From: Ichthyophis bannanicus
Lineage: Eukaryota > Chordata > Amphibia > Gymnophiona > Ichthyophiidae
Reading direction: 5' to 3'
Assembly: GCA_033557465.1 (NCBI GenBank)
Contig: CM066033.1
Location: forward strand, 1,246,773,523-1,246,837,522
DNA length: 64,000 nt
Shown here: piece after piece, positions 9,476 through 19,644 of the stretch
Layout of the letters: every line of letters begins with the position of its first letter
Position numbering within the stretch: the stretch's first letter is position 1
Position numbers and translations under genes: made by a program
Notes under the pieces: generated by a model
What the model was told of the DNA's origin: nothing
The model's database searches: none
Seen by the model: the letters and a program-made list of their open reading frames with translations, nothing else

Positions 9476-11470
9476 TCACATTAGGCCATGACTATCTACA
9501 TGCTGAATAATTTTATTCTTTATGATGGTTTCTACCATTTTTCCCGGTACTGACGTCAGGCTCACCGGTCTGTAGTTTCCCGGATCACACCTGGAACCCT
9601 TTTTAAAAATTGGCGTTACATTGGCGATCCTCCAATCTTCAGGTATTACAGATGATTTTAATGAAAATTCACAAATTACTAATAGCAGGTCTGCAATCTC
9701 ATATTTCAGTTCTTTCAACACCCTTGGATTTATACCATCCGGCCCAGGTGATTTGCTACTCTTCAGTTTATCTAATAGTTGTAATACATCTTCCCGATGT
9801 ATCGATATTTCCTTCAATTCTTCCGCACCTTTAAATGCCACTTCAGTCATGGGTAACATCCCTAAATCTTCCTCAGTAAAGACTGAAGCAAAGAATCCAT
9901 TCAGTCTCTCCGCTATCTCCTTGTCGCCTCTTAGTGCCCCTTTAACCCCTCTATCATCTAATGGACCAACTGACTCTCTCACAGGTTTTTTGCTATGAAT
10001 GTACTTGGAAAAAGTCTTTATTTCGTGTTTTTGCTTCCGCAGCAAGCTTCTTCTCAAATTCTCCCTTTGCCTGCCTTATTAATGCCTTGCATTTGACTTG
10101 CCAGTGCTTGTGCTGTTTCCAGGTTTCGTCATTTGGCTCTTTTTTCCATTTCCTGAAAGATGCTTTTTTGGGCAACAACAACCTCTCTGACCTCACCTTT
10201 AAACCATGCTGGCAGTTTTTTGGACTTCCTTCCACTTTTCTTAAAGCGTGGAATACAGCTGGTCTGGGCTTCCAAGATAGTATTTTTTAACAACACCCAA
10301 GCTTGATGTAAGTCTCTAACCTTTGCAACTGCTCCTTTTTAGTTTTTTCTTAACTATTTTCCTCATTTTATCATAGTCTCCCTTTCGAAAGTTAAAAAGA
10401 AGTACTGTGGATTTCCTTACTATCCCTCCTCCACTAATTAAATCAGATGTGATCATGCTATGATCACTATTGCCAAGTGGCCCCAACACCCTTATCTCTT
10501 GCACTAGATCTGGTGTTCCACTAAGGACTAGGTCTAATATGGCTTCCACTCTGGTCGTTTCATGAGCCAGCTGCTCCAAGAAACAGTCATTTATTTCATC
10601 TATTTATTTATTTATTTATTACAGGCTCTTATATACTGCTCTATTCAGCATCAGCGCGGTTCACAATATAACAACATACCAGAACAACAACTGTTTGGTT
10701 TTACATAGAACAGGTCAGCGAACTTGGAAAAACATGGGGAAGATATTACTGCAACTATTTACATGAGTATTTACATGTATATACACAAGAGGAATTGTTC
10801 TTAGTTTGGGTAGGAACTTTATTTTCCTAGCATGTCCTGCCGTGACACTGACCCAGTCGATACCGGGGTAATTGAAATCACCTATTATTACTGCGCTGTA
10901 ACTTTTGTTAGCTTCCTTGATTTCTTTGAGCATTTCATCATCCATTTGTTCATTCTGGCCAGGCTGTCGATAGTACACCCCCATTGCCATCTCCTTCCCC
11001 TTTTTACATGGAATTTCAATCCATAGAGATTCTACAGCAAATTTTGTTTCCTGAAAATCTTTAATCCTTTCTCACTCAGTGCCCTCTCTAACATAGAGCG
11101 TAACCCCTCCACCAATTTGATCAGCTCTATCATTGCGATATAGTTTGTACCCAGGTATCACAGTGTCCTACTGGTTGTCCTCCTTCCACCATGTCTCTGA
11201 TATTCCAATCATATCTAACCTCTCATTTCGTGATATATATTCTAACTCTCCCATCTTATTTTTTAGACTTCTAGCATTTGCATGCAAGCATTTTAGAGAC
11301 TGTATTTTATTCATATTAATTTGGCTATTGGTAGACATGGGTAATTTGGGATCTTTAAGCTCTGTCTGCTCCATACTCGCGGACATTTGGGCTACGTTAC
11401 TCTTTTTTGGAACCTCTCTGCTTTTGGTAGTATCCTTCAAGGATACATTCTTCCGAACCATCCGCTCTTG
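9476..11470 (-). pseudogene. CR1-like ORF2: AP-type endonuclease and start of RT
   Basis: In order on the minus strand: LKCLHANARSLKNKMGELE and IGISETWW (endonuclease start, about 11290-11180), VIIGDFNYPGIDW (about 10870), GNSDHSMI (about 10470), a basic linker, and the RT N-terminal blocks SKSPGPDGINPRVLKEL (about 9750) and NYRPVSLTSVPGKMVE (about 9560). The catalytic RT motif and C-terminus are absent because the copy ends at 9476. ORF2 nicks target DNA and reverse-transcribes the LINE RNA. Several frame changes and the inserted tail at 10598-10800 break it. Confidence 0.85.
10598..10800 (-). repeat. Short L2-like LINE 3' end inserted in the CR1 endonuclease
   Basis: On the minus strand it reads gtgaaccgcgctgatgctga, then cagtatataagagcc and an AATAA run. 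This is the 3' tail type seen at 33503-33575, and here only about 200 bp were copied. It splits the endonuclease frame between ARKIKFL and DCFLEQ. Confidence 0.75.
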
Positions 11471-11496
11471 GGCGACTGTCAGCTTTCCCCTATTAT

Positions 11497-11575
11497 CTAG
11501 TTTAAAAGCTGCTCTATCTCCTTTTTAAAGGTTAATGCCAGCAGCCTGGTTCCATCCCGGTTAAGGTGAAGCCCA
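11497..11575 (-). pseudogene. CR1-like ORF1, C-terminal end (SGNH domain)
   Basis: The minus-strand reading LHLNRDGTRLLALTFKKEIE is the conserved end of the SGNH/GDSL-like domain of CR1 ORF1, with its catalytic-type Asp-x-x-His block. The rest of the domain lies at 19645-20486 beyond DIRS B. Joining the two flanks restores the RDGLHLN block. Confidence 0.8.
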
Positions 11576-11735
11576 TCTCCAGGAACAAGCAGGAATGTAG
11601 TCCTCAGATATAGGTATCGGTACCGACGCAGCCTGCGCGGGAACGCTCCCCAGCGTCCAATTAGGAAGCTTTTGGGAGCATCCCACAGTGCCTGCGTGCT
11701 GCCTTCCTGCCTTTCCCACCTGCCTCTCTCCAGTT
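11576..11735 (+). repeat. Left inverted terminal repeat of DIRS B
   Basis: The sequence is inverted at 19455-19610: both read tccaggcagtcc-like edges around gaacgctccccagcgtccaa and the palindromic ggtaccg core. Similarity over about 150 bp is high by eye. Confidence 0.85.
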
Positions 11736-11856
11736 CTTCATTTTCCACGGAGCCAGCAGGTCGTGTTCCTGTCACAGCAGAAACGTTTTTCCCTTATTCT
11801 TATTTTTGTGGTCGCGTCTGCCTTCCTCGACGTTTTACCGGTACCGCCGGTGGTTC

Positions 11857-11865
<9 letters not shown>

Positions 11866-11895
<30 letters not shown>
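11866..11895 (+). repeat. Poly(A) run of 30
   Basis: An uninterrupted A30 tract sits in the leader of DIRS B. Copy E has a shorter A run ending in TATA repeats at the equivalent place (37842-37865), so it belongs to the element leader and is not an mRNA tail. Confidence 0.9.
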
Positions 11896-11898
<3 letters not shown>

Positions 11899-11974
11899 TT
11901 CTTTTTTTCCAAACTTTCCTTTTCAGGTGCACGTGCCATTTTGGGCCTTAGGCCCAAAATTTCCTCCATCAGGG

Positions 11975-13816
11975 AGAAACCCGCCTCAGGTTTTAAAAAA
12001 TGCACCAAGTGTGTCGGTACCATCTCCGTCACCGACACCCATAAGTGGTGTCTTAAATGTTTAGGTCCTGACCACTCCATCTCCGAGTGTATGGCTTGTG
12101 CCATGATGTCCAAAAGGGGTCGACAAAACCGAGCTGCCAAGCTCAGCGTCCTTTTTCCCTCCGATGCAGCTTCGGTGGCATCGACTTTTCCCAGGGCTTC
12201 ATCTTCCTCCCATGGATCTCAGGTAACTAAACATAAGTCCAGCCGGTCCTCAAAGGGTAGATCTCCTTCCAAGCATCGAGATGCCTCTGGCGTTGCCCTT
12301 GAGGGTTCTGTACCTGCAAAATTGCCCCAGCGGGAGGCTTCGGCTTCCAAAGCATTATCGGGGCTCCAGGACGTTCTCGAGGCCTCAACCTCGGCAGAAC
12401 TACTGGTGCCATGCTCTGGGGTACCGGCTGCGTCCGGTACCGATACCCAGGGATCGGCAACATCGATAGACCAGCGGTTCCTGGCTATTGAACGCAGTCT
12501 GGTGGCTCTCATTGCGGCATCGACGCCCTCAGAACCGCGTCAGACAGTTCAACCTGTCCCGGCACCAGTGCTGGTACCGGTATCGATAGCATCGACATCG
12601 GTGTCGGCTTTGTCGGGAACCCAGTCATGCAATGCCTTCGGGTACCGATACCCCGGTACCGATTCCCCCTGGTACCGACTTCGGTCGGTACGGGTATCAG
12701 GCTCTTCAAGAGCATCCGGAAAGAAGATACTTCGAATCCTCAGAGGACTCTGAGGATTCTGATAGCTCTGTCGGTACCGGAATACTTCTCCCAGAAGAGC
12801 CTTCCTCTCCTAAATGTAGGATGTCTCCTCCAGAGGACATCTCCTTTCAGGACTTTATCAGGGAGGTGGCTCGTGGTTTGTCCATTACTGTGGCTCCTGA
12901 AACAGATCCCAGAGCTAAGGAGCTGGAGATTTTACAATATCCCAAAGCTCCTAAGGAGGCAGCTACCTTGCCCATCCATGAGATTTTACATGATGTCATG
13001 TTGAGAATCTGGGAGACACCTTTCACCACCTCTCCTCACTCTCGCAGACTGGATACCATGTATCGAGTCCCTCCTTGTCCTGGCTTCCAGAAAACTCAGC
13101 TGCCTCGCCACTCTTTTTGTAGTGGAATCAGCTATGAGAAGGATCAGGAGTGCAAAGAGACATGCCTCTAAAACTCCAGGACATGAGTGTAGAACTCTGG
13201 ATGCCTTTGGACGTCGTACTTTCCAGGCTTCCATGCTTTCTGCCAGGATCAGTTCCTATATTTTATATATGGGAATGTTCCTTAAAGAAGTCACAGGTGA
13301 TTTAGAGGTTTTGAGCCCTCTTCTCCCTGAGGATAGAAGGCAGGACTTTCTCACACTGGTCAAACATGCCCAGGATGTTTCTAAGTTTGTCAACCGTGCA
13401 GCTTTTGACTGTTTTGTGAGTGCATAAGCAGAACCTCTGTCATTGACATAGGTGCACGTAGAATTGCCTGGCTCCAGGCATCCGATATGGAGCTCTGGGT
13501 GCAGGACAAACTGGGCAGTATCCCTTGTACAGGTGAGAATCTGTTTGGCAAAAATTGGCAAGAAAAAGCCAATGAATTAGATGCTGACAACTCCATTTTG
13601 GATAGGCTATCCAAAGCCACAGCTGATCCTGCGAGAAGGAAATCTTTAAAAAAGCCTTTCTTCTCAAAAAAGAAGAGGTTTTATCCCTCTTATTCCCAGC
13701 AGGTACGTTCTGCAGGTCAGTCTACCCGGAAAGGTCAGCAACCACCTAAACAAAGGAAACCAAAGACTGCTAAGCCTCAACCGCCTCAGCAGTCTCAGCC
13801 TCCACAAGGCCTTTGA
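11975..13816 (+). pseudogene. Gag-like ORF of DIRS B, broken
   Basis: The zinc-binding block FKKCTKCVGTISVTDTHKWC followed by LKCLGPDH lies at about 11990-12075. In copy E the ATG sits just before this block; here that position reads ATC, so the start may be lost. The first frame runs to 12753 through a Ser/Ala/Pro linker. The second (about 12632-13130) carries RRYFESSEDSEDS and SFQDFIREVARGLSI. Further frames at 13122-13427 and 13487-13816 carry LDAFGRRTFQASMLSARI, ELWVQDKLGSIPCTGENLFG and the Lys/Gln/Pro-rich tail. These blocks occur in the same order in copies A, E and F. At least three frame changes make it a pseudogene. Confidence 0.8.
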
Positions 13817-13929
13817 CTTTCATCTAGAGAACCTAGCCTTCCTGGCCCTCAACGGACCAGAGCCTTCCACCATTCCAGGAAGGTTGTCACTTTGCCCCCA
13901 GGTGGGAGCAGATAACAGCAGAGCATTGG

Positions 13930-15592
13930 ACACACTCCATTATAAGAGAGGGGTACAAGCTGCACTTTCTGTGCATGCCCCCTCCCACAAGGGTAAAACA
14001 GTTCAATAATCAGACCTCTCTCACCAGCTTGTTAGATCAAGAGGGTCACTATGCTTCTTGCCCAAGGGGCAATAGAAGAAGTACCCATTCATCAACAGGG
14101 TACAGGGTTTTACTCCCCCTATTTCGTTATCCCAAAGAAAATAGGGGGATACAGACCTATTTTGGACCTCAGAGAATTGAACAAATTCCTGTTCAAAGAG
14201 AAATTCAAGATGATTTCTCTAGGAACTCTGCTGCCACACCTTCAGAGTCAGGATTGACTTTGTTCTCTAGATCTCAAGGATGCGTACACCCATGCTCTCA
14301 TCCATCCAACTCACAGAAAGTTCCTTCAGTTCCTTTTTCAAGGAAAGCACTACCAATACAGGGTGCTTCCTTTTGGGCTGCCCTCAGCACCAAGAGTGTT
14401 CACAAAATGCATGGCTGTAATAGCAGCATTTCTCCACACTCTAGGGATATTCGTCTTCCCTTACTTAGACGACTGGCTCATTCAAGCCCCATCAGAGTCA
14501 GAGGCCAGGACTTCTCTATCTTGCACAATGCGTGTCCTTCAGTATTTGGGTCTTGTCATAAACATCCCAAAATCCAGTCTAACTCCCACTCAGTCTCTAG
14601 AGTTCATAGGAGCTTTGCTGGATACCAGAAAAGCAAGGGCCTATCTTCCCCAGGCCCGTTGCCTTCGCATGGTGCAATTAGCTTCTCAAGCAGTGCTGAA
14701 GCCTCATCTCACTGCCCGAGAAATGCTACAACTACTAGGCCACATGGCATCTACCGTGCATGTGGTTCCTTATGCTCGCCTCCATATGAAAGCAGCCCAG
14801 TGGACTTTATCCACTTAGTGGACCCAGGCATCAGGGTGCCTGCCAGACAAAATAGCAAACACAAACCGCATTATTTTGTCCCTCCAATGGTGGCGGTCCA
14901 CTCAGAACCTGTTGTTGGGGTCCCCATTTCAACAACTCTTACCCCAGGCAACTCTTACAACAGATGCTTCACCAATGGGTTGGGGAGCTCATCTGCAAGA
15001 CCTCTCCACCCAAGGCACCTGGACTCCACAGGAGACTCATCTACATATCAATTTCTTGGAGCTCAGAGCAATCATCCTTGCTCTTCGAGTGTTCCACACC
15101 CTGCTCAGCTACAAGACAGTCCTCATTCATACGGACAATCAAGTAGCCATGTTCTACGTGAACAAGCAGGGTGGAACAGGCTCTCTGTCGCTTTGCAACG
15201 AAGCTTTGCGACTATGGGCCCTCGCCAGAGAGCATCAGATTCATCTCCTGGCAGTGTATCTTCCAGGCATACAAAACTCTTGGGCAGACAGACTCGGTCG
15301 AGTTCTGCTTCCACACGAATGGTCTCTACATGCAGACCAGGTGGCCAAGATTTTTCAAATTTGGGGAACCCCAGACATAGACCTCTTTGCAAGTCCTTTG
15401 AATGCCAGACTTCCCCGGTTCTGTTCTAGAATTCCGGCTCAGGGCTCTCAGGCCAGGGATGCTTTCCTCCTTCACTGGGGTCAAGACTTCCTGTATGCCT
15501 TTCCACCCATTCCCCTGATTCCCAAAACCCTGTTCAAGCTTCAGAGAGACAGAGGCCGTATGATTCTCATAGCTCCACATTGGCCACGGTAA
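13930..15592 (+). pseudogene. RT / RNase H polyprotein of DIRS B
   Basis: The N-terminal block ITAEHWTHSIIREGYKLHF reads in one frame to about 14045. The main frame then runs to 15592, with in-frame TGA at 14255-14257 and TAG at 14816-14818. RT motifs: YFVIPKK, YRPILDLREL, SLDLKDAYTH, LPFGLPSAPRVFTK and the catalytic FPYLDDWLI (about 14457). RNase H: TTDASPMGWGAH (about 14958), LELRAIILAL, HTDNQVAMFY and ADRLGR. A C-terminal block (DIDLFASPLN, LYAFPPIPLI, ILIAPHWPR) follows, as in C and F. RT and RNase H copy the element RNA. The TGA is a Trp codon in copy F but is also TGA in copy E. Confidence 0.88.
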
Positions 15593-15967
15593 GTGTGGTA
15601 CCCTCTGCTTCTATATCTCTCTCAAGCTCCCTCCCTGGAGTTAGGGTCTGCTCAAGATCTCCTGTCTCAGGAGAATGGAATGTTATGGCATCCCAATCCC
15701 CAGTCCCTGCATCTCAGGGCTTGGTTGCTGAAGGCCTAGATCCTCATGATCTTAACCTCCCTCAGCAAGTAAAGGATATCCTTTATGCTTCCAGGAAGCC
15801 TTCCACAAGACACACTTATGCTTTCAAGTGGAAAAGGTTTACCATATAGTGCTCGCAGAAGGGTCTCAACCCCCTTTGGAATCATTACTGGAGTAGCTCC
15901 TTCATTTATCCAATGCAGACTAACTCAGTAAGAGTCCATTTGAGTGCTATTGCAGCTTTTTTCAAGC
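15580..15967 (+). pseudogene. Tyrosine recombinase of DIRS B, N-terminal part
   Basis: The frame at -1 to pol continues here and gives LPQQVKDILYASRKPSTRHT and YAFKWKRF, the SAM-like core-binding part of a DIRS recombinase. A stop at 15847-15849 and a frame change follow, then TNSVRVHLSAIAAFFKPLN up to the hAT insertion at 15976. It aligns with 54030-54260 of copy F. Confidence 0.8.
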
Positions 15968-17039
15968 CTCTAAATCAGGGGTCTCAAACTCAAATTGCTT
16001 TGAGGGCCGAATGAGGACTTGTAAAGTAACCCGGGGGCCGCATTTGCATAAGGGGCCTCATTTGCATAAATATTTGCATAATGTTGCATAATGAGTGCAT
16101 GGATAAAGAAAGACTAGAAAATTTCTATATTACTATAATCCAGTGCCAACCGCCAGGCACATTAGGAACTACTACTAACACTGCCCATTTGGAACCCATA
16201 GCAAACCCCCCGTATCATAACAGCACTACCAGGACTCACAAAGCACCAGACCCTACCTATCAAAAGGCAACACTGCAAATATTAAATCAATACATTTCAG
16301 AGAACAATACATGACCTACTGGGAAAAGAGAACAAGTAGCAATGTCAAATAGGAATTACACAGAATACCTCAGCACTGTAGAAATAAAACTATAAATAAT
16401 TTCTTGTACCAAAGCACAGACATTAATGATGCACATTTCCCAGAGCTGACATATTCCAGTTAATAAATTCAAAATAAAGAGATATTTTTCTACCTTTTGT
16501 GCATTTTTTTTCAGTTGCAATTGCTCCAGCCACTTCTGGTTTCTTCGTGTCTTCTGCTATCTCCATCGTCTGCTGTCCATTTGTCCTTTCTTCTCTCTTC
16601 TAGTTTTTTTCCATTCTCTCTCTCTACATCTGCTTTAACATACTAATCTTTCTCCTTTTGCTCTTTCCTCATTCCTATTTCATCCACTCAAATTTTACCC
16701 CTCCATCCTCAATCCCCACTTACTCTCCCAATACCTGGCCAATTGTAGATTTGTCTTCTCTTCCAGACAAAATATTTTTCCCCTCTCCATTTCACTTTCC
16801 CAGCTCCATCCCATTCTAATCCTCCCCCAACATCAGCTCCCTTCTAGTTCCAGCCCCACCCAGCATCTGCTCCTTTCTAGTCCCTGCATCAGTCCATTTC
16901 CAGTCCTATCCTAGCCTCACCATCAGCCCATTTCCAATCCTAGCCCCGCATCAGCCCATTTCCAATCCTAGCTCCCTCCCCTCACAGCCCATTTCCATTC
17001 CAAGCCCCCCTCCCCATCAGCCATTTGCAGTTCAAGCCC

Positions 17040-17840
17040 CCCTTCCACTCAGCCCATTTCCAGTCCTAGCAACCCCCCCAGCCCATTACCAGTCCTAGAC
17101 CCCCCATAGCCCATAACCAGTCCTAACCTCCCCATAGCGCACTTCCAGTCTTACCCCCCCATCACCCCATTTTCAGTCTTACCCCCCCATAGCCCATTAC
17201 CAGTCCTAGTCCCCCCCATAGCCCACTTGCAGTCGTATCCCCCATCACCCCATTTTCAGTCTTACCTCCCCTCATAGGCCATTACCAGTCCTAACCCCCC
17301 AATCAGCCCACCTCCAGTCCTAACCCCCATCACCCCATTTTCAGTCCTAGCCCCCACTATAGCCCATTACCAGTCATAACCCCCCCCTGCCAATAGCCCA
17401 CTTCCAGTCCTAACTCCCATCTGCCCATTTCCAGTCCTAGCCCCCACCATAGCCCATTACCAGTCATAACCCCCCCCCCCGCCAATAGCCCACTTCCAGT
17501 CCTAACCCCCATCTGCCCATTTCCAGTCCTAGCCCCCACCATAGCCCATTACCAGTCATAACCCCCCCCCTGCCAATAGCCCACTGCCAGTCCTAACCCC
17601 CCTCTGCCCATTTCCAGTCCTAGCCCCCACCATAGCCCATTACTAGTTATAACCCCCCCCAGCCCATTACCAGTCATAACCCCCCCTGCCAATAGCCCAC
17701 TTCCAGTCCTAACCCCCATCTGCCCATTTCCAGTCCTAGCCCCCACCATAGCCCATTACCAGTTATAACACCCCCCCCAGCCCATTACCAGTCATAACCC
17801 CCCATCCCCCCCCTGCCAATAGCCCACTTCCAGTTCAGTC
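17040..17840. repeat. C-rich minisatellite, ~91-bp unit
   Basis: The word cccattaccagtc recurs at about 17363, 17453, 17545 and 17636, giving units of about 90-92 bp with homopolymer C runs of varying length. Less regular copies extend on both sides. The complementary strand is G-rich with repeated gggggttaggactgg, which could form G-quadruplexes. Confidence 0.85.
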
Positions 17841-17876
17841 AGCCCCTCCATAGCTCATTACCGGCCAACAAAAAAA

Positions 17877-18278
17877 CCCCCAAAACCCTGGCTTCTGCTG
17901 CTGCCGTTGCCGCCGTGGCAGCAGCAGAATCAATTGACAAATTAAAAAAAAAACTGACTTCTGCTGCTCAAGCAGCTGTCCTGCGGCCCCTTTCCCTCTG
18001 CCCGGAGATCCGACTCTGCTCTATCAGCGGCGTGCTTTTCACGCCGCGACGAGAGTATTCCCCTCTCGCGCGGTTTTTCAAGCCGCGCGAGAGGGGAATA
18101 CTCTCTTCGCGGCTTGAAAAGCACGCCGCTGAGAGCAGAGTCGGATCTCCGGGCAGAGGGAAAGGGGCCGCAGGACAGCTGCTTGAGCAGCAGAAGTCAG
18201 TTTTTTTTTTTAATTTGACAATTGATTCTGCTGCTGCCACGGCGGCAACGGCAGCAGCAGAAGCCAGGGTTTTGGGGG
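17877..18278. repeat. Near-perfect ~400-bp palindrome inside the hAT element
   Basis: The left arm starts cccccaaaaccctggcttct and the right arm ends with its complement, agaagccagggttttggggg. The centre is near 18078, where cgcgcgg meets ccgcgcg. The arms are about 195 bp and differ by only a few small indels. Short CpG-rich inverted words occur within each arm. A transcript through it would fold into a long hairpin. Confidence 0.92.
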
Positions 18279-18359
18279 ATTTTTGGTTTTCCGCCGTCAC
18301 GGGCCGCACAAAGTTGCATGCGGCCCGCGGGCCGCGTGTTTGAGACCCCTGCTCTAAAT

Positions 18360-19145
18360 GGACAGCCTATTTCCTCCCATCCTCTTGTAGCAAGATTTAT
18401 GAGAGGCCTTCTTCTAACTAAGCCTCCCATTAGGCCACCACCTGTGGCATGGGACTTAAACCTGGTTCTTGGTCAGCTTATGAAGCCACCTTTCGAACCC
18501 TTAGCTACTACCTCTTTGAAATTTCTTTCTTGGAAAGTTATCTTTCTCATTGCAATCACATCAGCACGTCGCATCAGTGAGTTGCAGGCACTAGTAGCTG
18601 ATCCACCTTATACAAGGTTCCATCATGACAAGGTAGTCCTTAGGACTCATCCACACTTTATGCCAAAGGTGGTCTCGCCTTTTCATCTAAACCAGGTGGT
18701 CTACCTGCCTGTGTTTTTTCCAAAGCCTCATGCATCTAATGCAGAAAGAAATCTTCATACTTTGGACTGTAAAAGAGCTTTAGCTTTTTACTTGCAAAGA
18801 ACACAGCAACATAGAAATTCCTATCAACTCTTTGTTGCTTTTGATCCTTCTCATTTGGGGCTTCCAGTCTCCAAGAGAACAGTGTCCACCAACTGGATTG
18901 CTCAGTGTATTTCCTTTGCCTATCAGAGTAATAATCTTCCTCTGGAGGGCCATGTCACAGCTCACAATGTGAGAGCCATGGCAGCTTCAATGGCTCATCT
19001 GCACTCTGTGTCTATCGACGACATCTGTCGAGCAGCCACTTGGACCTCGGTTCATACCTTCGCAGCCCATTACTGCTTGGACAAGGACTCCCGCCGGGAT
19101 GCCTTGTTTGGTCAGGCTGTTCTCCAACACCTGTTCCATACCTAA
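18360..19145 (+). CDS. Tyrosine recombinase of DIRS B, catalytic part
   Basis: An uninterrupted frame from the hAT junction to the stop at 19143-19145 gives the DIRS recombinase core. It carries HPLVARFMRGLLLTKPPIRP, the first catalytic Arg in TSARRISELQAL (about 18560), HxxR in TAHNVRAMAAS (about 18960), an AATW block (about 19037) and the Tyr in AAHYCLD (about 19070). These residues cut and rejoin DNA when the circular element integrates. With the N-terminal part at 15580-15967 it would form one gene without the hAT insertion. The catalytic half is intact, but the whole gene is not. Confidence 0.88.
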   Translation, partial: GQPISSHPLVARFMRGLLLTKPPIRPPPVAWDLNLVLGQLMKPPFEPLATTSLKFLSWKVIFLIAITSARRISELQALVADPPYTRFHHDKVVLRTHPHFMPKVVSPFHLNQVVYLPVFFPKPHASNAERNLHTLDCKRALAFYLQRTQQHRNSYQLFVAFDPSHLGLPVSKRTVSTNWIAQCISFAYQSNNLPLEGHVTAHNVRAMAASMAHLHSVSIDDICRAATWTSVHTFAAHYCLDKDSRRDALFGQAVLQHLFHT

Positions 19146-19254
19146 TCAACTCCTACCCGCCATTCCTGGTTGGATGCCAGAGATCCATGGGGGGACGTGG
19201 AGCCCTTTCACAGAAACACACAACTTCTGAGGTCTCTCCCTGGCATCTAAAGCT

Positions 19255-19365
19255 AGGGAGTCCCCATATGTGAGGACAACATTCCTGCTTGTTCCTGTAG
19301 ATAGCATAGTTACTCACCTGTAACAGGTAATCTCCGGGAACAGCAGGAATTTAGTCCTCACAACC
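19255..19365. repeat. Internal complementary region of DIRS B
   Basis: About 19262-19312 is the complement of the element's left end (tccccatatgtgaggac, cctgcttgttcctgtaga). About 19306-19362 is the complement of its right end (tagttactcacctgtaacag, gggaacagcaggaatttagt). The two halves abut exactly as the ends would in a circle, which fixes the termini at 11576 and 19644. Confidence 0.88.
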
Positions 19366-19454
19366 CACCCACCTCCCCTATGAGTTGTATCTCTTTATCT
19401 ATTTCTTTCTCTTTCCCTCTCTCTCTCTCTCTTTTTGTCTCAGCTTTAAACTCA

Positions 19455-19644
19455 ACTGGAGAGAGGCAGTTGGGAAAGGCCGGAAGGCAGCACGCAGGCG
19501 CTGTGGGATGCTCCCAAAAGCTTCCTAATTGGACGCTGGGGAGCGTTCCCGCGCAGGCTCCATTGGTACCGACGATACCTATATGTGAGGACTAAATTCC
19601 TGCTGTTCCCGGAGATCACCTGTTACAGGTGAGTAACTATGCTA
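19455..19644 (-). repeat. Right inverted terminal repeat of DIRS B
   Basis: It is the reverse complement of the left repeat up to about 19610, followed by the unique right terminus ending acaggtgagtaactatgcta. The CR1 LINE resumes at 19645. Confidence 0.85.

Larger units (their letters stand above)
9476..11575 (-). mobile_element. CR1-like LINE, 3' half (continues at 19645-21425)
   Basis: The minus strand carries the last codons of ORF1 and then ORF2, from the endonuclease into the RT. It is separated from the rest of ORF1 by the insertion of DIRS B at 11576-19644. The RT reading stops at 9476 in mid-domain, so the LINE lacks its own 3' end. That is unusual, because LINE copies normally lose the 5' end. 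A short L2-like tail is inserted at 10598-10800. Confidence 0.85.
15976..18351 (+). mobile_element. Non-autonomous hAT-type transposon, 2376 bp
   Basis: The element starts caggggtctcaaactc and ends gtttgagacccctg, inverted termini typical of hAT elements. A perfect 8-bp duplication, CTCTAAAT, flanks it at 15968-15975 and 18352-18359. No transposase frame is found inside. The interior holds a unique AT-rich part (to about 16700), a C-rich minisatellite (17040-17840) and a ~400-bp palindrome (17877-18278). It splits the recombinase gene of DIRS B; removing it and one 8-bp copy rejoins FFKPLNG with QPISSHPLVARF. Confidence 0.93.
11576..19644 (+). mobile_element. DIRS-type retrotransposon, copy B
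   Basis: The order is left inverted repeat, Gag, RT/RNase H, tyrosine recombinase, internal complementary region, right inverted repeat. The whole is about 8.1 kb, of which 2.4 kb is an inserted hAT element. Flanks on both sides are the same CR1 ORF1. The empty site would read gcccatccctt, with no duplication beyond a shared AT. Absence of a target-site duplication is expected of recombinase-mediated insertion of a circle. Gag and pol carry several stops and frameshifts, while the recombinase C-terminal half is fully open. Confidence 0.92.

Noticed and set aside
13975..14045. Start of the 484-codon frame of DIRS B as part of the overprinted ORF
   Set aside because: This first stretch (SIIREGYKLHF and following) is pol itself before a frameshift; only sequence after about 14045 is in the overlapping frame.
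17363..17754. Regular repeats that might suggest a CRISPR array
   Set aside because: The units are contiguous ~91-bp minisatellite copies without unique spacers, inside a hAT element of a vertebrate genome.
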